From CAWAND01 sp963727915 (GTDB taxonomy: Bacteria > Chloroflexota > Anaerolineae > Anaerolineales > E44-bin32), in assembly GCA_963727915.1 (NCBI GenBank), contig CAVSID010000004.1, positions 372,001 to 436,000 of the forward strand: 64,000 nucleotides of DNA. Direction: 5' to 3'. The position numbers were made by a program, and so were the translations under genes. Under the pieces are notes generated by a model. That model was given only the letters and a program-made list of their open reading frames with translations. It was not told the origin of the DNA and ran no database searches. The stretch's first letter is position 1. Every line of letters starts with the position of its first letter. Positions 18,372-28,527 of the stretch are shown in pieces.

Positions 18372-19055
18372 TCAGGCAGCCGCGATCAGTCGACGCTGCT
18401 CCAACTTGGCCGCAGGCGAGAAGAGTCGAACGTTGGCTTCGATGGCTTCGAGCTGGGTTCGCACGAGCTCCTCCGGCACACCGGGCGGGGCGTAGGAGAC
18501 GAACAACACATGCGATGTGGCCGGCGTTATGTGCGATCGATCGTCCTGGCCGTAGATGATGGAACAGCAGACCCCCTGTGCATCGCGCATGACCATATCC
18601 CCGGGACGCATCCCCTTCGTCTCCCCGCCCAACTGGTCGATGACATCGCCTTCATGCGACACATCGATCACAATCGGCGCCTCGAGCTTGTTCACGTCAT
18701 GGCCTGCGGTCAGAACGAAGGTTGTCATTTCGGCCAGGAAGTTGGCATCCACCAAAGGCGATACTGCCGGAAGGCCACGGACGTTCTTGACGATTGACTC
18801 GACTTGGAGTTGCACGTGATAGGTCTTCTTGAATTTCTTGTAGTATCGCCGGTAGGCGGCCATCACTGGCAGCTCCAGGAAGTCTTCTCTTTCGAAACCA
18901 CCGTAGGTCGCCCTCATTTGGCGTTCTGCCGCACGCTTACTCTCGTCCAATTCGGAGGCTGCCCCCCGGTTGTCGACACCCGAGAGTTCCAGCAAGCCGA
19001 TCACCCCGCCGGCGTGCACTGTTCGCCATTCTTCGGATCCTGAGACGGAAACCAT
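18372..19055 (-). CDS. B3/B4 domain protein (tRNA-binding domain family)
   Basis: The 227-residue product resembles the free-standing B3/B4 domain proteins related to the editing-type domain of phenylalanyl-tRNA synthetase beta. Characteristic parts are YRRYYKKFKKTYHVQLQVES, LPAVSPLVDANFLAEMTTFV and GQDDRSHITPATSHVLFVSY. ATG 19055 lies a short distance after GGGG. The function of solitary copies is not settled; a role in tRNA or amino acid discrimination is only inferred. Confidence 0.75.
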   Translation of the reverse strand: MVSVSGSEEWRTVHAGGVIGLLELSGVDNRGAASELDESKRAAERQMRATYGGFEREDFLELPVMAAYRRYYKKFKKTYHVQLQVESIVKNVRGLPAVSPLVDANFLAEMTTFVLTAGHDVNKLEAPIVIDVSHEGDVIDQLGGETKGMRPGDMVMRDAQGVCCSIIYGQDDRSHITPATSHVLFVSYAPPGVPEELVRTQLEAIEANVRLFSPAAKLEQRRLIAAA

Positions 19056-19189
19056 ATGCCAACCCCTGCCTTTCGAACGATAGTCGCCCCAAGCCAATGT
19101 GCAAACCCGTCATTCTCTGGGAGCATACAAGATTCCACCGGCACGCCAAGCCTCATGCTGGCCCCAAGGCGGGCAGACGCGGATCGCCC

Positions 19190-20193
19190 TCAGATTTCCG
19201 AAGCCAAGGCGATGCTCACGATGTTGCCTGGTTCAAACAAGCTGAGGACCATCTCAAACGACTCGCGCCTCGAAGCATCGGCAAGATCAGGAGAGAAGAG
19301 CACGTCTTCTCCGTAAGCCGCCAAATCTTGCAAGGCCCAGGCCGCACGATAATAGGCTAGGGCGCGCCGATCTAGTTCTGGGTTCCCGTACCCCTCAAGA
19401 AAGCTGGCTGCCTGGTCCTCGGCGACCAGGTCCCTGGCGATACTGCCCACGACGAACATCAGGTCGCGCTCCTTGGGCGCAAATGTGGTCTCGTCCCAGT
19501 CGAGGATCCACAGCTCGTCGCCTGGTCCGACCAAGATGTTCCAGACGTGGAAATCAGCGTGACACAGGACCATCGGCCGTGGCTCAGAGCGAAGCTCATC
19601 CGCAAGCGCCTCGACACGGGCCACCAACTCGTCGATGCCTTGCTGCTGCGCCCGCCAAAATCGGCCAAACTCCTGCTTCAGGCGATCATCCGAGCCTCGC
19701 TGGGTGGTCTCCGCCAGGCGTACCAGCACGTCGTAGCGTCCGGGGCGAAAGCGCTCAACCGGCACTGATCCGGCCAGGTCGGCTTCCATGTGGGCTGCAT
19801 GGATTTGTTGCAACGTCTCGCCGAGCTGGTACCACTGGTTGTGCGTGAGGCCGGCTTCGGCCGCCAGGCGTCCCTCTAGAAAGGGGAACAAACTCCATAT
19901 CCACCCATGCTCGCTGGTCCAAAGCCCATGATCATGGGACATCAGCGGTGAAACGACATGGGGAACGCCTTCGTGCTCGAGCCAGAGAGGGACGCTAAGG
20001 CTGGCGGGATTGAACCAGTCCGGCTGGCGCCCCTTCAGCAGGAGCTGCGCCCCCTGCGTCGTCTCAACCCGATAGACGACCGAAAACGCATCCGCACCCA
20101 ACGGGAGGAAGGCAAGCTCAGCGACCTGCAGGTCATACCTTGACTCGACCACGCCACGGATGATCGAATCAGGCAGATGAGGTTTTCGCGCAT
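19190..20193 (-). pseudogene. aminoglycoside phosphotransferase family protein, one-base indel near the start
   Basis: The body has the APH catalytic motif CHADFHVWNIL (HxDxxxxN) and the metal-binding ILDWDET, plus the ATP-site region FSVVYRVETTQGAQLLLKG, similar to APH(9)-like kinases. The open frame runs to 20395, but its first 65 residues look non-coding. The natural start MRE is at ATG 20193, one base out of frame because of a run of four A (20183-20186) where five would restore it. This is a likely homopolymer error. The substrate could be an aminoglycoside or another small alcohol. Confidence 0.75.
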
Positions 20194-20426
20194 CTACGGC
20201 CAAGGCCCCACAGGAATCCGGCTGCCGCTCTGATGGCCGTCCGCCCAGTCCCCCATCACCGCCTTTTCCGACAGAAATACGCCAGGCCTTTCCCAGGAAC
20301 GGGCGGCACATCGGAGCGTAGACCCATCGCCGACCGGTGAAGGAAGGCTGGAAATCCCAAGGATCATTGGGGAAGCCGGATCGGTTGGTTGCCATTCGTG
20401 TCGGCCCAGGCCAGGCGACCTGGCGC

Positions 20427-20712
20427 CTACAGATCCTTCATGAGTTTGTCAAACGCGGCAACACTCACCGCAGGATAGGTGGAGAAGCTGATGCCCAGCA
20501 TCTTCGAGAGCGCGACGGAGGCCTTCATTGCCTGCTCGGTATCCGGCAGTTCAACCAAGAGAACCAGGTCCTTGTCGCCAAGCAGTGCAAAGCCTGCCGT
20601 CAGCTTGCCACCATATTTCTCAATCATCTTCTTGGTTTCATCGGTGCGTTTCGCGCTCGATCTGACCGATAGACTTTCTCGAGTAGCTTCCGAACATCAA
20701 GAATGTAGCCAT
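20427..20712 (-). pseudogene. GYD domain protein, frameshifted
   Basis: AGGAGGAG precedes ATG 20712, whose frame starts MATFLMFGSYSRKS. The continuation SAKRTDETKKMIEKYGGKLT, ALLGDKDLVLLVELPD and YPAVSVAAFDKLMKDL is in another frame to 20427. The two parts join near 20676 into a GYD-domain protein of about 94 residues, the usual length. A single indel separates them. The function of GYD proteins is unknown. Confidence 0.75.
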
Positions 20713-21001
20713 CTCTCCTCCTCTTGGTCACCTGAATTGGCATGGACACCAAAGCTTGCTGATCCTTGGGATTCCCCGTTTCAGACATTGGGCGGTCCGA
20801 CGCGCTATCGAGAAAAGACCGCGTGGATGCCCGCCGTGGTTTGCCGAAGCCGCCGTCATAGCACTCCGCCACAGAGGCTTTGCCAAAGCCCCGTCACGCG
20901 GCATTGCGGCCTTTGCCCCCGGCAGCTTGCGGCTTGAGCCTGCTGGTCAATCCAGCCCGGAGAGGCATCCAGCCTCATCACACAACTGCGGGGCGTCCAG
21001 A

Positions 21002-21976
21002 TCAAAGCGGAAGCTGCGTTCCCAGACCCATCTCGGCCGCCCGCTTGAAAATCTCGGGGGCTACGGCCATGTCGTCGATCGCCAGGCCAAGGTTGATCGC
21101 CATCGTCCGCTCTTCGGCCCCTTCCCTGCCCGGCTTGAGGCCCGCCACAATCTCGCCGAGATCAGCATAGGGCTCAGGGGTCTGAGCGAAGTACCCCACC
21201 GATTTGTAGTATTGGAACTGGGCATGGTCATCGGTGCTGAGACGGTCCACTTGCGCCAGGGCAGAACCGCTCCAATACGAATCGAAATCAACCGCTGATG
21301 CGAATGCGCCAGGCCGCAGCCAGCCCTTCTCAATGACCGGGTCCGGATGCTTCAAAATAGGGCCTGACGTCACCACAAGATCCGACTCAGCGACGGCCTG
21401 CCGCGGGTCCTCGACGCCCGCGAACCGTAAAGTCGAACTCTCGGCGCATCTCGTCGACGTATTTTTCCTGCACTTCGTGTATGACATCGTAGGCGAGCAC
21501 CTGCTTGATGGGGAACAAGGAAGCGAGCGCCCTGAGGTTGGTCCGGCCCTGGACCCCGCAAGCCAGTATGCCACAGATTGGGAGTCGGGGCGTGCCAGGT
21601 ATTTCGCCGAAAGAGCCGATGCTGCTCCGGTGCGTGCAGCCGTAATCCATGTGCAATCCATGACGGCATACGGGATCCCGGTCTCGACCTCGTTCAGAAT
21701 CAACAGGCCAGAGATGTAGGGGAGACCTCGCTTGGCGTTGTCCGGGTAGCCGCTCACCCACTTAATTCCTGCCGACCGCATGGATGAGATGAAAGCCGGC
21801 ATGGCATGGATGAATGCATCTGGCATGGTGTGGATGCCAGGTTTGGGGGGCATCTCCACCCTGCCTTGTCCTTTTTCCATGAAGGCTTGCTCCAGCAACC
21901 GAATGACATCTTTCATGGGCAAATTGACGCGTTCAATGTCGGCCCGGGAAAGATAGAGGATGTGATTGTCTAGCAT
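21002..21976 (-). pseudogene. ornithine cyclodeaminase/mu-crystallin family, two compensating frameshifts
   Basis: The N-terminal part (LSRADIERVNLPMKDVIRLL, WVSGYPDNAKRGLPYISG, VMDCTWITAARTGAASALSA) and the C-terminal part (VEDPRQAVAESDLVVTSGPI) are in one frame. The NAD-binding middle (CGILACGVQGRTNLRAL, ASLFPIKQVLAYDVIHEVQ) is in another frame between about 21425 and 21595. Two opposite indels thus interrupt the Rossmann segment. Members catalyse ornithine cyclodeamination or reduce cyclic imines or keto acids. The family is certain; whether it is active is not. Confidence 0.8.
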
Positions 21977-22923
21977 GGACGATCCCTTTCAATTCGATAT
22001 TTCTCACGATGGCCACGCAAGCGGCATGATCGGCAGGAATCGCTTGGTGGTGGCGTGTCGGCTGCCGATTCGCGTCCTTTGCCTTCGGCAAGGCGGAGCG
22101 AGCCAGGAATCAGAGGTGTCCCCTGCTGGCCAAGAAGCGCGGCGGCCCATACTGGACATATTGGGTCAAGCGAGGCCGCTGCAGGCTGGGCAAAGAGGAT
22201 CAACCTTTGCCGGTTCCCACGCAGCAACCCTTTTTGAGCATACAACAAACGAATCAGAATCGCACCCGTGAAGGCTGGCAGCTGGGGCGTACCGGGCGCC
22301 CAGAGTCTCAACTTGGGGAAACCCGGAGTTGACTTGAAGGCATGTCGACGATCATGCTGCCGACCACGATATCTGGGAGCTGGTAAAGGCGCCGTTTCGA
22401 CGAAGGGGACCGAAAGACACGAACGAAGGGCACCATGGGGCCGAACCGCACCGACATATTGGTCCGGCTGGTCTTCCTTTCCACCCAATCTATGGACCCA
22501 TGCCTTGTTGATCTCCATCTGTTCGGAGGCTAGCTTAAAGTTGGCGATGAGTTTCTCCAACCAAGAACCGCTTGCTCCGATGGCCGATTTGGCGAGGTCA
22601 CTTTGGAAGGAATCGAGGTACTCGGAACCCAGGGAAACTAATGCCACGTTCGCCTCTTCGGCCCGGTCGCGGAACTGCTCCGGAAGGGCCGAGATCACTT
22701 GTTAGTCCCTTTCCGCCACTTTCCCACCTATGGCCAGGAACGGTTCAACGTCGCCGCATGTCCCGATCGAGATCATGAGGATCTAAATGGCTGGCCTGAC
22801 TTTGGCAGCAATGCAAGCGCCGCTGGACACCCGAAGCGGCCCGTGACCCAGCGCCGCCTCCATTTGGCTTCGAACCCAGGACAAAGATGACCGGCTGGTC
22901 GAGCGCCCGACTCCACAGTGAAT
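21977..22923. other. long region without a confident gene
   Basis: A minus-strand frame starting with GTG 22698 encodes a plausible soluble segment (QFRDRAEEANVALVSLGSEY, GSWLEKLIANFKLASEQMEI, NKAWVHRLGGK) for about 90 residues and then becomes non-coding in character. It may be a truncated gene. An attC-like fragment lies at about 22180-22290. The remainder holds nothing I can identify. Confidence 0.4.
22180..22290 (-). repeat. decayed attC-like fragment
   Basis: The segment contains TGAGCATACAACAA at 22235-22248, identical to the core of the attC sites on the right, with weak similarity on both sides (GGATCAACC...GAATCGCACCC). The outer R boxes are not recognisable. It is the leftmost trace of the array. 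Confidence 0.4.
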
Positions 22924-23907
22924 TTATTTTCTATAGGCAACATAGATGTCAGCCTCGACCATCGTCTCGCCTTGGTAGAAATGATGGACAAAGTAGACAT
23001 TTCCAGCGCTGTCGATGGAAGGCTCCCCCGCCAGGGGCGAGACCACGAGCTCGGGTTTCTGCCATTCGCCTTGGACCCGTTTCGATCTCCAGATTCCGGA
23101 GCTTCTGGAAAACCAAAGCTCGTCCCCAGTCGGGTTCAGGGCAGGCCACCCTTCGCTGTCAGCTGTGTTGACCGCCGAGATGTTGACCGGCGCCTGCCAT
23201 TCGCCTTCCTCCTGGTGCGAGACCCAGATGTCGAGCCCTCCTATCCCACCGGTTCGATCAGAACCGAAGAAGAGATCCGTGCCGTTCGCCGAGATGTGAA
23301 GCTCGCCTACTTGGTAATCTGGTTTGAAATCCGCGATCTCCCAGTTCTTCCATACTCCATTCTGGTTTTCGGCCTTGAACCAATGGACGCCCGTATAGCC
23401 CTTCCTTACCGAGCAGAACCACATGACATTGCCTAGCACGAACTCACAGCCGTCGCCTGAGGCCGTGCCGGGTTGCTCCAAAACGACTCTGTCCGGCTCT
23501 GTCCACGCACCATTCACCAGGTGGGATCCATAGATGCCAGTCACCCCGTCCACGACCTGCCGCTCGACAGGAACCTTGACATCCGGGGTGAAGAAGAAAT
23601 ACAAGGAATTTCCATCGGGTAGGACGAATGGGGAGTCCTCGGCCCCGGCCGTATTGACCCGCCCCGGGACGGGAACGGCCGGTTCGAACTCGCTGGAGGC
23701 TATGACAGGCGGGTGTTCGTCATTCTCGGGGCCCATTTTCGTCGCTTGAACGGGGATCAGCGAACGTCGGTCGACGACCGACACGACGTCGGGTGCCATG
23801 GCCGTGGGTGAAGCTGGAGACGCAGGAGACGGGCTTCTGCCGCAGGCGACCATCACCACTAATGGGATCGCGGCGTAGACATGCAGGACGGGCCCTCGCA
23901 CCTTCAT
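22924..23907 (-). CDS. lipoprotein with PD40/WD40-like beta-propeller repeats
   Basis: The 327-residue product begins with a lipoprotein signal (hydrophobic run then LVVMVACG, Cys22). A proline-rich linker follows, then repeated units of the TolB/PD40 type: DSPFVLPDGNSLYFFFTPD, ELHISANGTDLFFGSDRTGG, GWPALNPTGDELWFSRS and EPSIDSAGNVYFVHHFYQ. It is probably surface-anchored and may bind a ligand or protein. No enzyme motif is seen. Confidence 0.75.
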   Translation of the reverse strand: MKVRGPVLHVYAAIPLVVMVACGRSPSPASPASPTAMAPDVVSVVDRRSLIPVQATKMGPENDEHPPVIASSEFEPAVPVPGRVNTAGAEDSPFVLPDGNSLYFFFTPDVKVPVERQVVDGVTGIYGSHLVNGAWTEPDRVVLEQPGTASGDGCEFVLGNVMWFCSVRKGYTGVHWFKAENQNGVWKNWEIADFKPDYQVGELHISANGTDLFFGSDRTGGIGGLDIWVSHQEEGEWQAPVNISAVNTADSEGWPALNPTGDELWFSRSSGIWRSKRVQGEWQKPELVVSPLAGEPSIDSAGNVYFVHHFYQGETMVEADIYVAYRK

Positions 23908-24011
23908 TCCTTCACAGCGCCTCTCCGGCGGGCGTCAGCGCACATCCCCACGGACGCCAGACAGATCAAAAGAGAACGGCGGCCAGAAGACCCGGAGATT
24001 ATCAGCCGACA

Positions 24012-24678
24012 TCACGCCGGGTCCGAAGGATCATGATTCGGGTCCATGACCACCAAGCCCATGATGACCACAACTTGGGCGGCCTGAGACGGCTCAATAA
24101 TCGCGCCTTGCAGCTCGGCCGGGCCGACGCGGACGCCGCTTATGTCGGCGCCTCGAAAATCGGCTCCCTCAAGCTGAGCCCCTTGAAAATCGGCGCCCGA
24201 TAGATCGGAATTCCGGAAGGATGCGCCGATGAGCTTGGCGGATTGGAAGGACGCCTCCCGCAGCACGCACTGATCGAAAGCAAGATGGCTGGCGTCGATC
24301 CCGATAAAGAGTTCCGCCAGAGAGATTGCACTCCAAGAATTGGACATCGTTCAACTCTGCCTCCACCAGCTGGATCCCTATCAGGCGGCAGCTGCTGAAG
24401 GCAACGCGCGTCAAACGTGCTGCATCCCAAACGGCGCCCGAGAAATCAGAGCCTTCGATGGCTGCGTCCACCAAGCGCCCACGTTTCAGCCTGGTGTCGG
24501 CGAAATTAGCCCGTTTCAAATGGACTTCTTCGAAGACGACCCGCTCGGCCGCCCAGCCGGAGAGATCCGCACCGACAAGCCGCAGCGCGTAATGCTCCGC
24601 CTGGTCCTCAAGCGCCTCCAGGTGTTTGGTTTCAAGATGTTTGGGGATTCGAGGCGGCTGTATCAACGGCTCCGACAT
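24012..24678 (-). pseudogene. pentapeptide-repeat protein, frameshifted
   Basis: ATG 24678 opens a frame with tandem A(D/N)LSX-type repeats (LVGADLSGW, LKRANFADTRLKRGRLVDA, GSDFSGAVWDAARLTRVAF). The repeats run on in another frame as LREASFQSAKLIGASFRNSD, LSGADFQGAQLEGADFRGAD, down to 24012. One indel near 24323 breaks it. Joined, it gives about 220 residues forming a quadrilateral beta helix. Some relatives protect DNA gyrase, but nothing here shows that role. Confidence 0.75.
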
Positions 24679-24773
24679 CCACGACACTCCAACGAGTTGG
24701 GCAATCCGCACCCGGGTGGGTTCAGGCCAAACGAGTACTCGACACCTGGGAGGCGCATGTTGCTGCCGGACCG

Positions 24774-25329
24774 TTATAGCTTGCGAATGACTCGACACGG
24801 ATTGCCGGCAGCGACGACGTTGGCGGGAAGATCTCGCGTGACGACGCTCCCGGCTCCGACAACCGTATTCTCGGCGATGGTCACACCGGGGCAGATGATG
24901 GAACCGCCCCCAAGCCAAACGCCGTCTGCGATTAGGACCGGGAGCGCGTACTCAAGCCCTGAACGTCGGGTCTCGGCGTCGACAGGATGGGTCGCGGTGT
25001 AGATGTGGACACCGGGAGCAACCTGTACATCATCGCCAAGGGTGACTGTGTTGCAGTCAAGGAAGACGCAATCATAGTTGACGAACGTACGCTGGCCGAT
25101 GGAGATGTTGAAGCCGTAGTCGCAACGGAAGACCGGCTTGATGACCGTTGCCTCGCCAAGGTCCGCCAGAAGTTCTGTCAGCAGCCTCCGGCGGTCTTCA
25201 TCCGCGTCAGCCGGCGTCCCGTTGAATTCGAGCGAGGATGCCTTGGGCGCGCAGGTGCGCAGCGGTAAGTTCGGGGTCGCTGGCAATGTACAGTTCCCCT
25301 GCCAGCATCTTAGCTTTGGCTGACTTCAT
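24774..25329 (-). pseudogene. maltose/galactoside O-acetyltransferase-like (Maa family), frameshift near the N-terminus
   Basis: The C-terminal 150 residues form a left-handed beta helix of hexapeptide repeats with the family signatures FRCDYGFNISIGQRTFVNYD, IYTATHPVDAETR, GGGSIICPGVTIAENTVVGA and AAGNPCRVIR. The N-terminal KMLAGELYIASDPELTAAHL is in another frame from ATG 25329. An extra base near 25220 separates them. The enzyme transfers acetyl from acetyl-CoA to sugars. Apart from the indel, the residues look intact. Confidence 0.8.
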
Positions 25330-25875
25330 AGCCTGTACGGTCCTCGGGTCTTCCAGTCAGGAAATGTAGCATTCAGAGAACTCAGGCACAAGATTGATTC
25401 CAGTGAACCCTACGCGATTCGGCCAGGGTCAACGGCCGCCACGTCCTCGGAACCTGATAACAACTGCCGATCTCATCCCGAACGGGAATCCTTTTCCCGC
25501 CGGCGACCTCCAGGCCGCAGCGTTATTCATCGTTGACTCGCTGGATTATTTGAAGAACCCTCTTGGGTTATCCAGTGACACGAGCGTGCGCCCTACAACT
25601 TTTCGCACCCACTCAAACTATGTTCGACCCGGCAGTCACAAAAACGCCGAAACGGCGCCAATGCCTGTTGCAGAGGGGCCTGAACGTGTCGTACGGGACC
25701 GTGAGTCCCAGCCCACCAACCGCGCCTCCCCTTGGCCAGACTGCCAGTTCAAAGGCCGCACAGCGCGCCAGGTCAGGCATTTGGATTTGGATGTCACCGA
25801 TGGATCTGAGAACATAGATCGAGTCGAGAGCAACTCCCTGCCCCCGAGCCTGCAAAATCCTCAGGTTTGGGGCCA
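25330..25875. other. region without a confident gene
   Basis: A minus-strand frame at 25613-25876 (product starting MAPNLRILQARG) overlaps the start of the glycosylase gene region and matches nothing I know. A weak attC-like stretch (GATTCGGCCAGGGTCA) occurs near 25420. The rest appears non-coding. Confidence 0.35.
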
Positions 25876-26520
25876 CTACTGCCGGCCCCGTTCGCAGAGG
25901 TAACTGTGCCAGAGAATCCTAGCTGCAACCGCTCTCCAAGGCTTCCACATCAGGGCCAGATTGTCGACTTCTTCAAACCCGGGGACCTCCAACAACTCCT
26001 TAACCTCTTGGACCGATTTCACCAGCGCCAAATCCCCCGTTGGCCAGACATCTGCCCTGCGCAGGGAGAACAGAAGGTAGGTGTCGGCGGTCCACCGTCC
26101 AACTCCTCTGATATCCATCAATCGGCTGCGGGCACTCTCGTCGTCCCAGCCTTCAATCTGTGCCAGGTCAAGCTTGCCATTTGATATCGCCTGTGCGATG
26201 CCGCGGACATATGAGGCTTTTTGACGACTGAACCCTATCTCTCGGAGTCGATCATCGTCCAATGACAACAAAGCCTGGGCCTGGACGGCACCGATCGCAG
26301 ATTCAAGTTTTGTGAAGGCAGATTGGGCAGATTCCAGGGAGACTTGTTGAGCAAGAATCGCCAGGACAAGGCCAGGAAGACCCGAGACATGCGTCCAAAA
26401 CGGGGGCCTTCCCCATTTCTCGACGACAGCCGCCAGATCCCGGTCGCGGCCAATCAGGTCAGCCATGCCTTCCTTGTAGGTTTTGTCGGTGAGCACGGAT
26501 CTGCCCGAAGGATCACTCAT
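25876..26520 (-). CDS. HhH-GPD DNA glycosylase (AlkA/3-methyladenine type)
   Basis: The 214-residue product has a helix-hairpin-helix segment LMDIRGVGRWTADTYLLFSL (about residues 137-156), followed by the conserved Asp in WPTGDLALVKSVQ, the catalytic residue of the HhH-GPD superfamily. The phrase ILAQQVSLESAQSAF is typical of AlkA-type enzymes that excise alkylated bases. ATG 26520 is the natural start. It stands alone. Confidence 0.88.
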   Translation of the reverse strand: MSDPSGRSVLTDKTYKEGMADLIGRDRDLAAVVEKWGRPPFWTHVSGLPGLVLAILAQQVSLESAQSAFTKLESAIGAVQAQALLSLDDDRLREIGFSRQKASYVRGIAQAISNGKLDLAQIEGWDDESARSRLMDIRGVGRWTADTYLLFSLRRADVWPTGDLALVKSVQEVKELLEVPGFEEVDNLALMWKPWRAVAARILWHSYLCERGRQ

Positions 26521-26904
26521 CAGTCACGGCCCGTACTGTCCCTGAGTACCTATGACCATGAACGCCGACTTGCAGCGTCAGATGCCCTGTCGCCCGATGA
26601 GCAGCGGCCTCTTCGTCCCCCAACTTTGTTTGCGAATCCACGCGACTGGCCATCGACGCCGTCCTTGCGCGACGAACTGGTTGGCAGAGATCGGGGCAGC
26701 CCCCGAGCAGGCTTGGTTTACCTTCTGGCCTGGCGGGGGTTGTCCAACGCCGAAGGTCCGGACTTCTACTTCGTCCTAATGGCGCGCACCGCCGCCCAGG
26801 CCACCCTGGACAATCGGACAGCGCGCCGGAAGCGGCTCGCTTGCGGTTTGAGGGCCCCTTCAGCCCAGGGGGGCGGGCAACGGCGTCCGCTGGGGGTTGG
26901 GTCG
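26521..26904. other. intergenic stretch without a recognisable gene
   Basis: These 384 bases separate two minus-strand genes. The frames present do not look coding, and I see no promoter, terminator or attC arm. Confidence 0.4.
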
Positions 26905-27693
26905 CTATGGCGTCGTTGTGGCCCAGATACGGGTGGTCTTGTCAACAAACAAGTAGTAGGCCGCCAACAGACCGCTATATGCGACCACGGCCGTGTAGAT
27001 GGCTAGCCCCAACCGGTTCTCGGGGGAAACAGTTGGCAGCCTCGTCAGAAAGGGCACGATCAGGACCACATCGTAGGCGAAAAAGCCTGCCAGCTGACCG
27101 GCGGCGTTCACCCAGCTGGGTCGCAGCATAGCGTACACGAAGTACATCGCCGCTCCAAGAAACATCCAGCCTATCACCAACGAAAGGTCAGGTGTGATCT
27201 TCCACGGGATCGTGTTCGGGACCTTGAGAATCAGCCGTGTGCTCACAACCAGCAGGGCCAGGATGAAAATGCCGAACGACCAGCGAACCAGGCTGGGCAT
27301 CGGTATTTTCTTGTCCATCGGGATGCGGATGCTCCACAGAGCAAGGCCAAGCCCGAACAATGCCCCCAACAGCGAGACAACGGCATATAAAGTCAACAGA
27401 GATGCTCCACCGCCAGCGGCCAACCGAAATGAGAGCAGAGATAAGGGAAGCAGGATCGTCAGATAATCGAGACCGATTCCTGCCAGGGCGCCGTAGTTCT
27501 CGGTGGCTGTGGCCCAGAGTGTCGATGCCGCCGCCGCCGCAAAGATGGAAGAGACAAACATGTACGTCAGCGGGGTTGTGCCTTCAAAGGGCCACAAGTT
27601 GACGGCGAATGGCATCTGAAAGAAGTACGCCACAGCGAAGACGAATTGGACAACACAGATCAAGTACAAGGCATAGCGCGCGGCTTTAGGCAT
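26905..27693 (-). CDS. multi-pass membrane protein of unknown function
   Basis: GGAGG precedes ATG 27693. The 262-residue product has about eight hydrophobic segments with short polar loops (for example LYLICVVQFVFAVAYFF, GLDYLTILLPLSLLSF, FGIFILALLVVSTRLIL, GWMFLGAAMYFVYAML). No transporter or enzyme motif is visible. Confidence 0.65.
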   Translation of the reverse strand: MPKAARYALYLICVVQFVFAVAYFFQMPFAVNLWPFEGTTPLTYMFVSSIFAAAAASTLWATATENYGALAGIGLDYLTILLPLSLLSFRLAAGGGASLLTLYAVVSLLGALFGLGLALWSIRIPMDKKIPMPSLVRWSFGIFILALLVVSTRLILKVPNTIPWKITPDLSLVIGWMFLGAAMYFVYAMLRPSWVNAAGQLAGFFAYDVVLIVPFLTRLPTVSPENRLGLAIYTAVVAYSGLLAAYYLFVDKTTRIWATTTP

Positions 27694-27832
27694 TTGACTG
27701 ACCTCCACCCTCCGGGATTCCGCCAATCATCCATGAATTGATGGACGTGGTCAAGCGGCAAACGGCCACAGCCACCCAAACGGCTCTTCGAAGAAACCAG
27801 CCCAATCTTGGCCACAGCTGGTTCGTCTTGTT

Positions 27833-28453
27833 CTACCTGACAACGACACTGGAGAAATGGGCTTCCGTTCCAGCCCCAATCCACAACGCCACCGTTCCGT
27901 GCGATTGACCGAGCTTCAGATCGTTTACCACCAGACATGGCTGCTCGGCGCGGTTGACGTACAACTTGGCTCGTGTTCCCACGACCTCGATCTTGATGGG
28001 TGTCCAGGCTCCCGCCACAAGGTCCGTATAGGACTCGTAGGCACCCGGCGATTCGTCTCTCAGCCGGTACCAGGGAAATTCGGGGTGGGAAATGTACTGG
28101 GTCGAGTGATTGCGTCGCAGTTGGTCATCGGCACGTCCGTTCGTCGGTCGCAAGAAGAAGCACTCAAAACGCGGCCCGGGCAGCTGAACATGAAAAGCGA
28201 CTCCGACAAACCCGCGCATCTCCCGCGGGGCATCCTCTCTGGGGATGCCGGCGACCTCGGTTTCGATGATCCCATCCTTGAAATCAGATCCTCCAATGAT
28301 GGCAAGGGCATGGTCGTGACCTGCCGCTGCATCCTGTTCGATCAGACGTAAGGCACGCCGACCAAGATACGTGTCCGTGTCCGCCAAGACGTTGTGCAAG
28401 TCCAAACCGGCCAACGAATTGAGCGGAAAGGAATGCGCGGTGGCACCCAGCAT
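27833..28453 (-). CDS. LamG/DUF1080-like concanavalin-fold protein
   Basis: The 206-residue product has a jelly-roll pattern: FKDGIIETEVAGI, VGVAFHVQLPGPRFECFFLR, WTPIKIEVVGTRAKLYVNR and GTVALWIGAGTEAHFSSVVV. This is the layout of DUF1080/LamG-type domains that bind glycans or act in sugar hydrolysis. There is no signal peptide, which is unusual for the fold. ATG 28453 is the start. Confidence 0.65.
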   Translation of the reverse strand: MLGATAHSFPLNSLAGLDLHNVLADTDTYLGRRALRLIEQDAAAGHDHALAIIGGSDFKDGIIETEVAGIPREDAPREMRGFVGVAFHVQLPGPRFECFFLRPTNGRADDQLRRNHSTQYISHPEFPWYRLRDESPGAYESYTDLVAGAWTPIKIEVVGTRAKLYVNRAEQPCLVVNDLKLGQSHGTVALWIGAGTEAHFSSVVVR

Positions 28454-28527
28454 GTGACGCAGTCTCCTTCGCCATGGGGATGGCTCATCAACCAGATCGA
28501 AGTGAACGGATGAAGAGACGGGGCTTT

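Noticed and set aside
22830..22910. A tRNA-like stretch with a GGTTCGAA-type T loop
   Set aside because: No matching acceptor stem, D arm or anticodon stem can be drawn around it.
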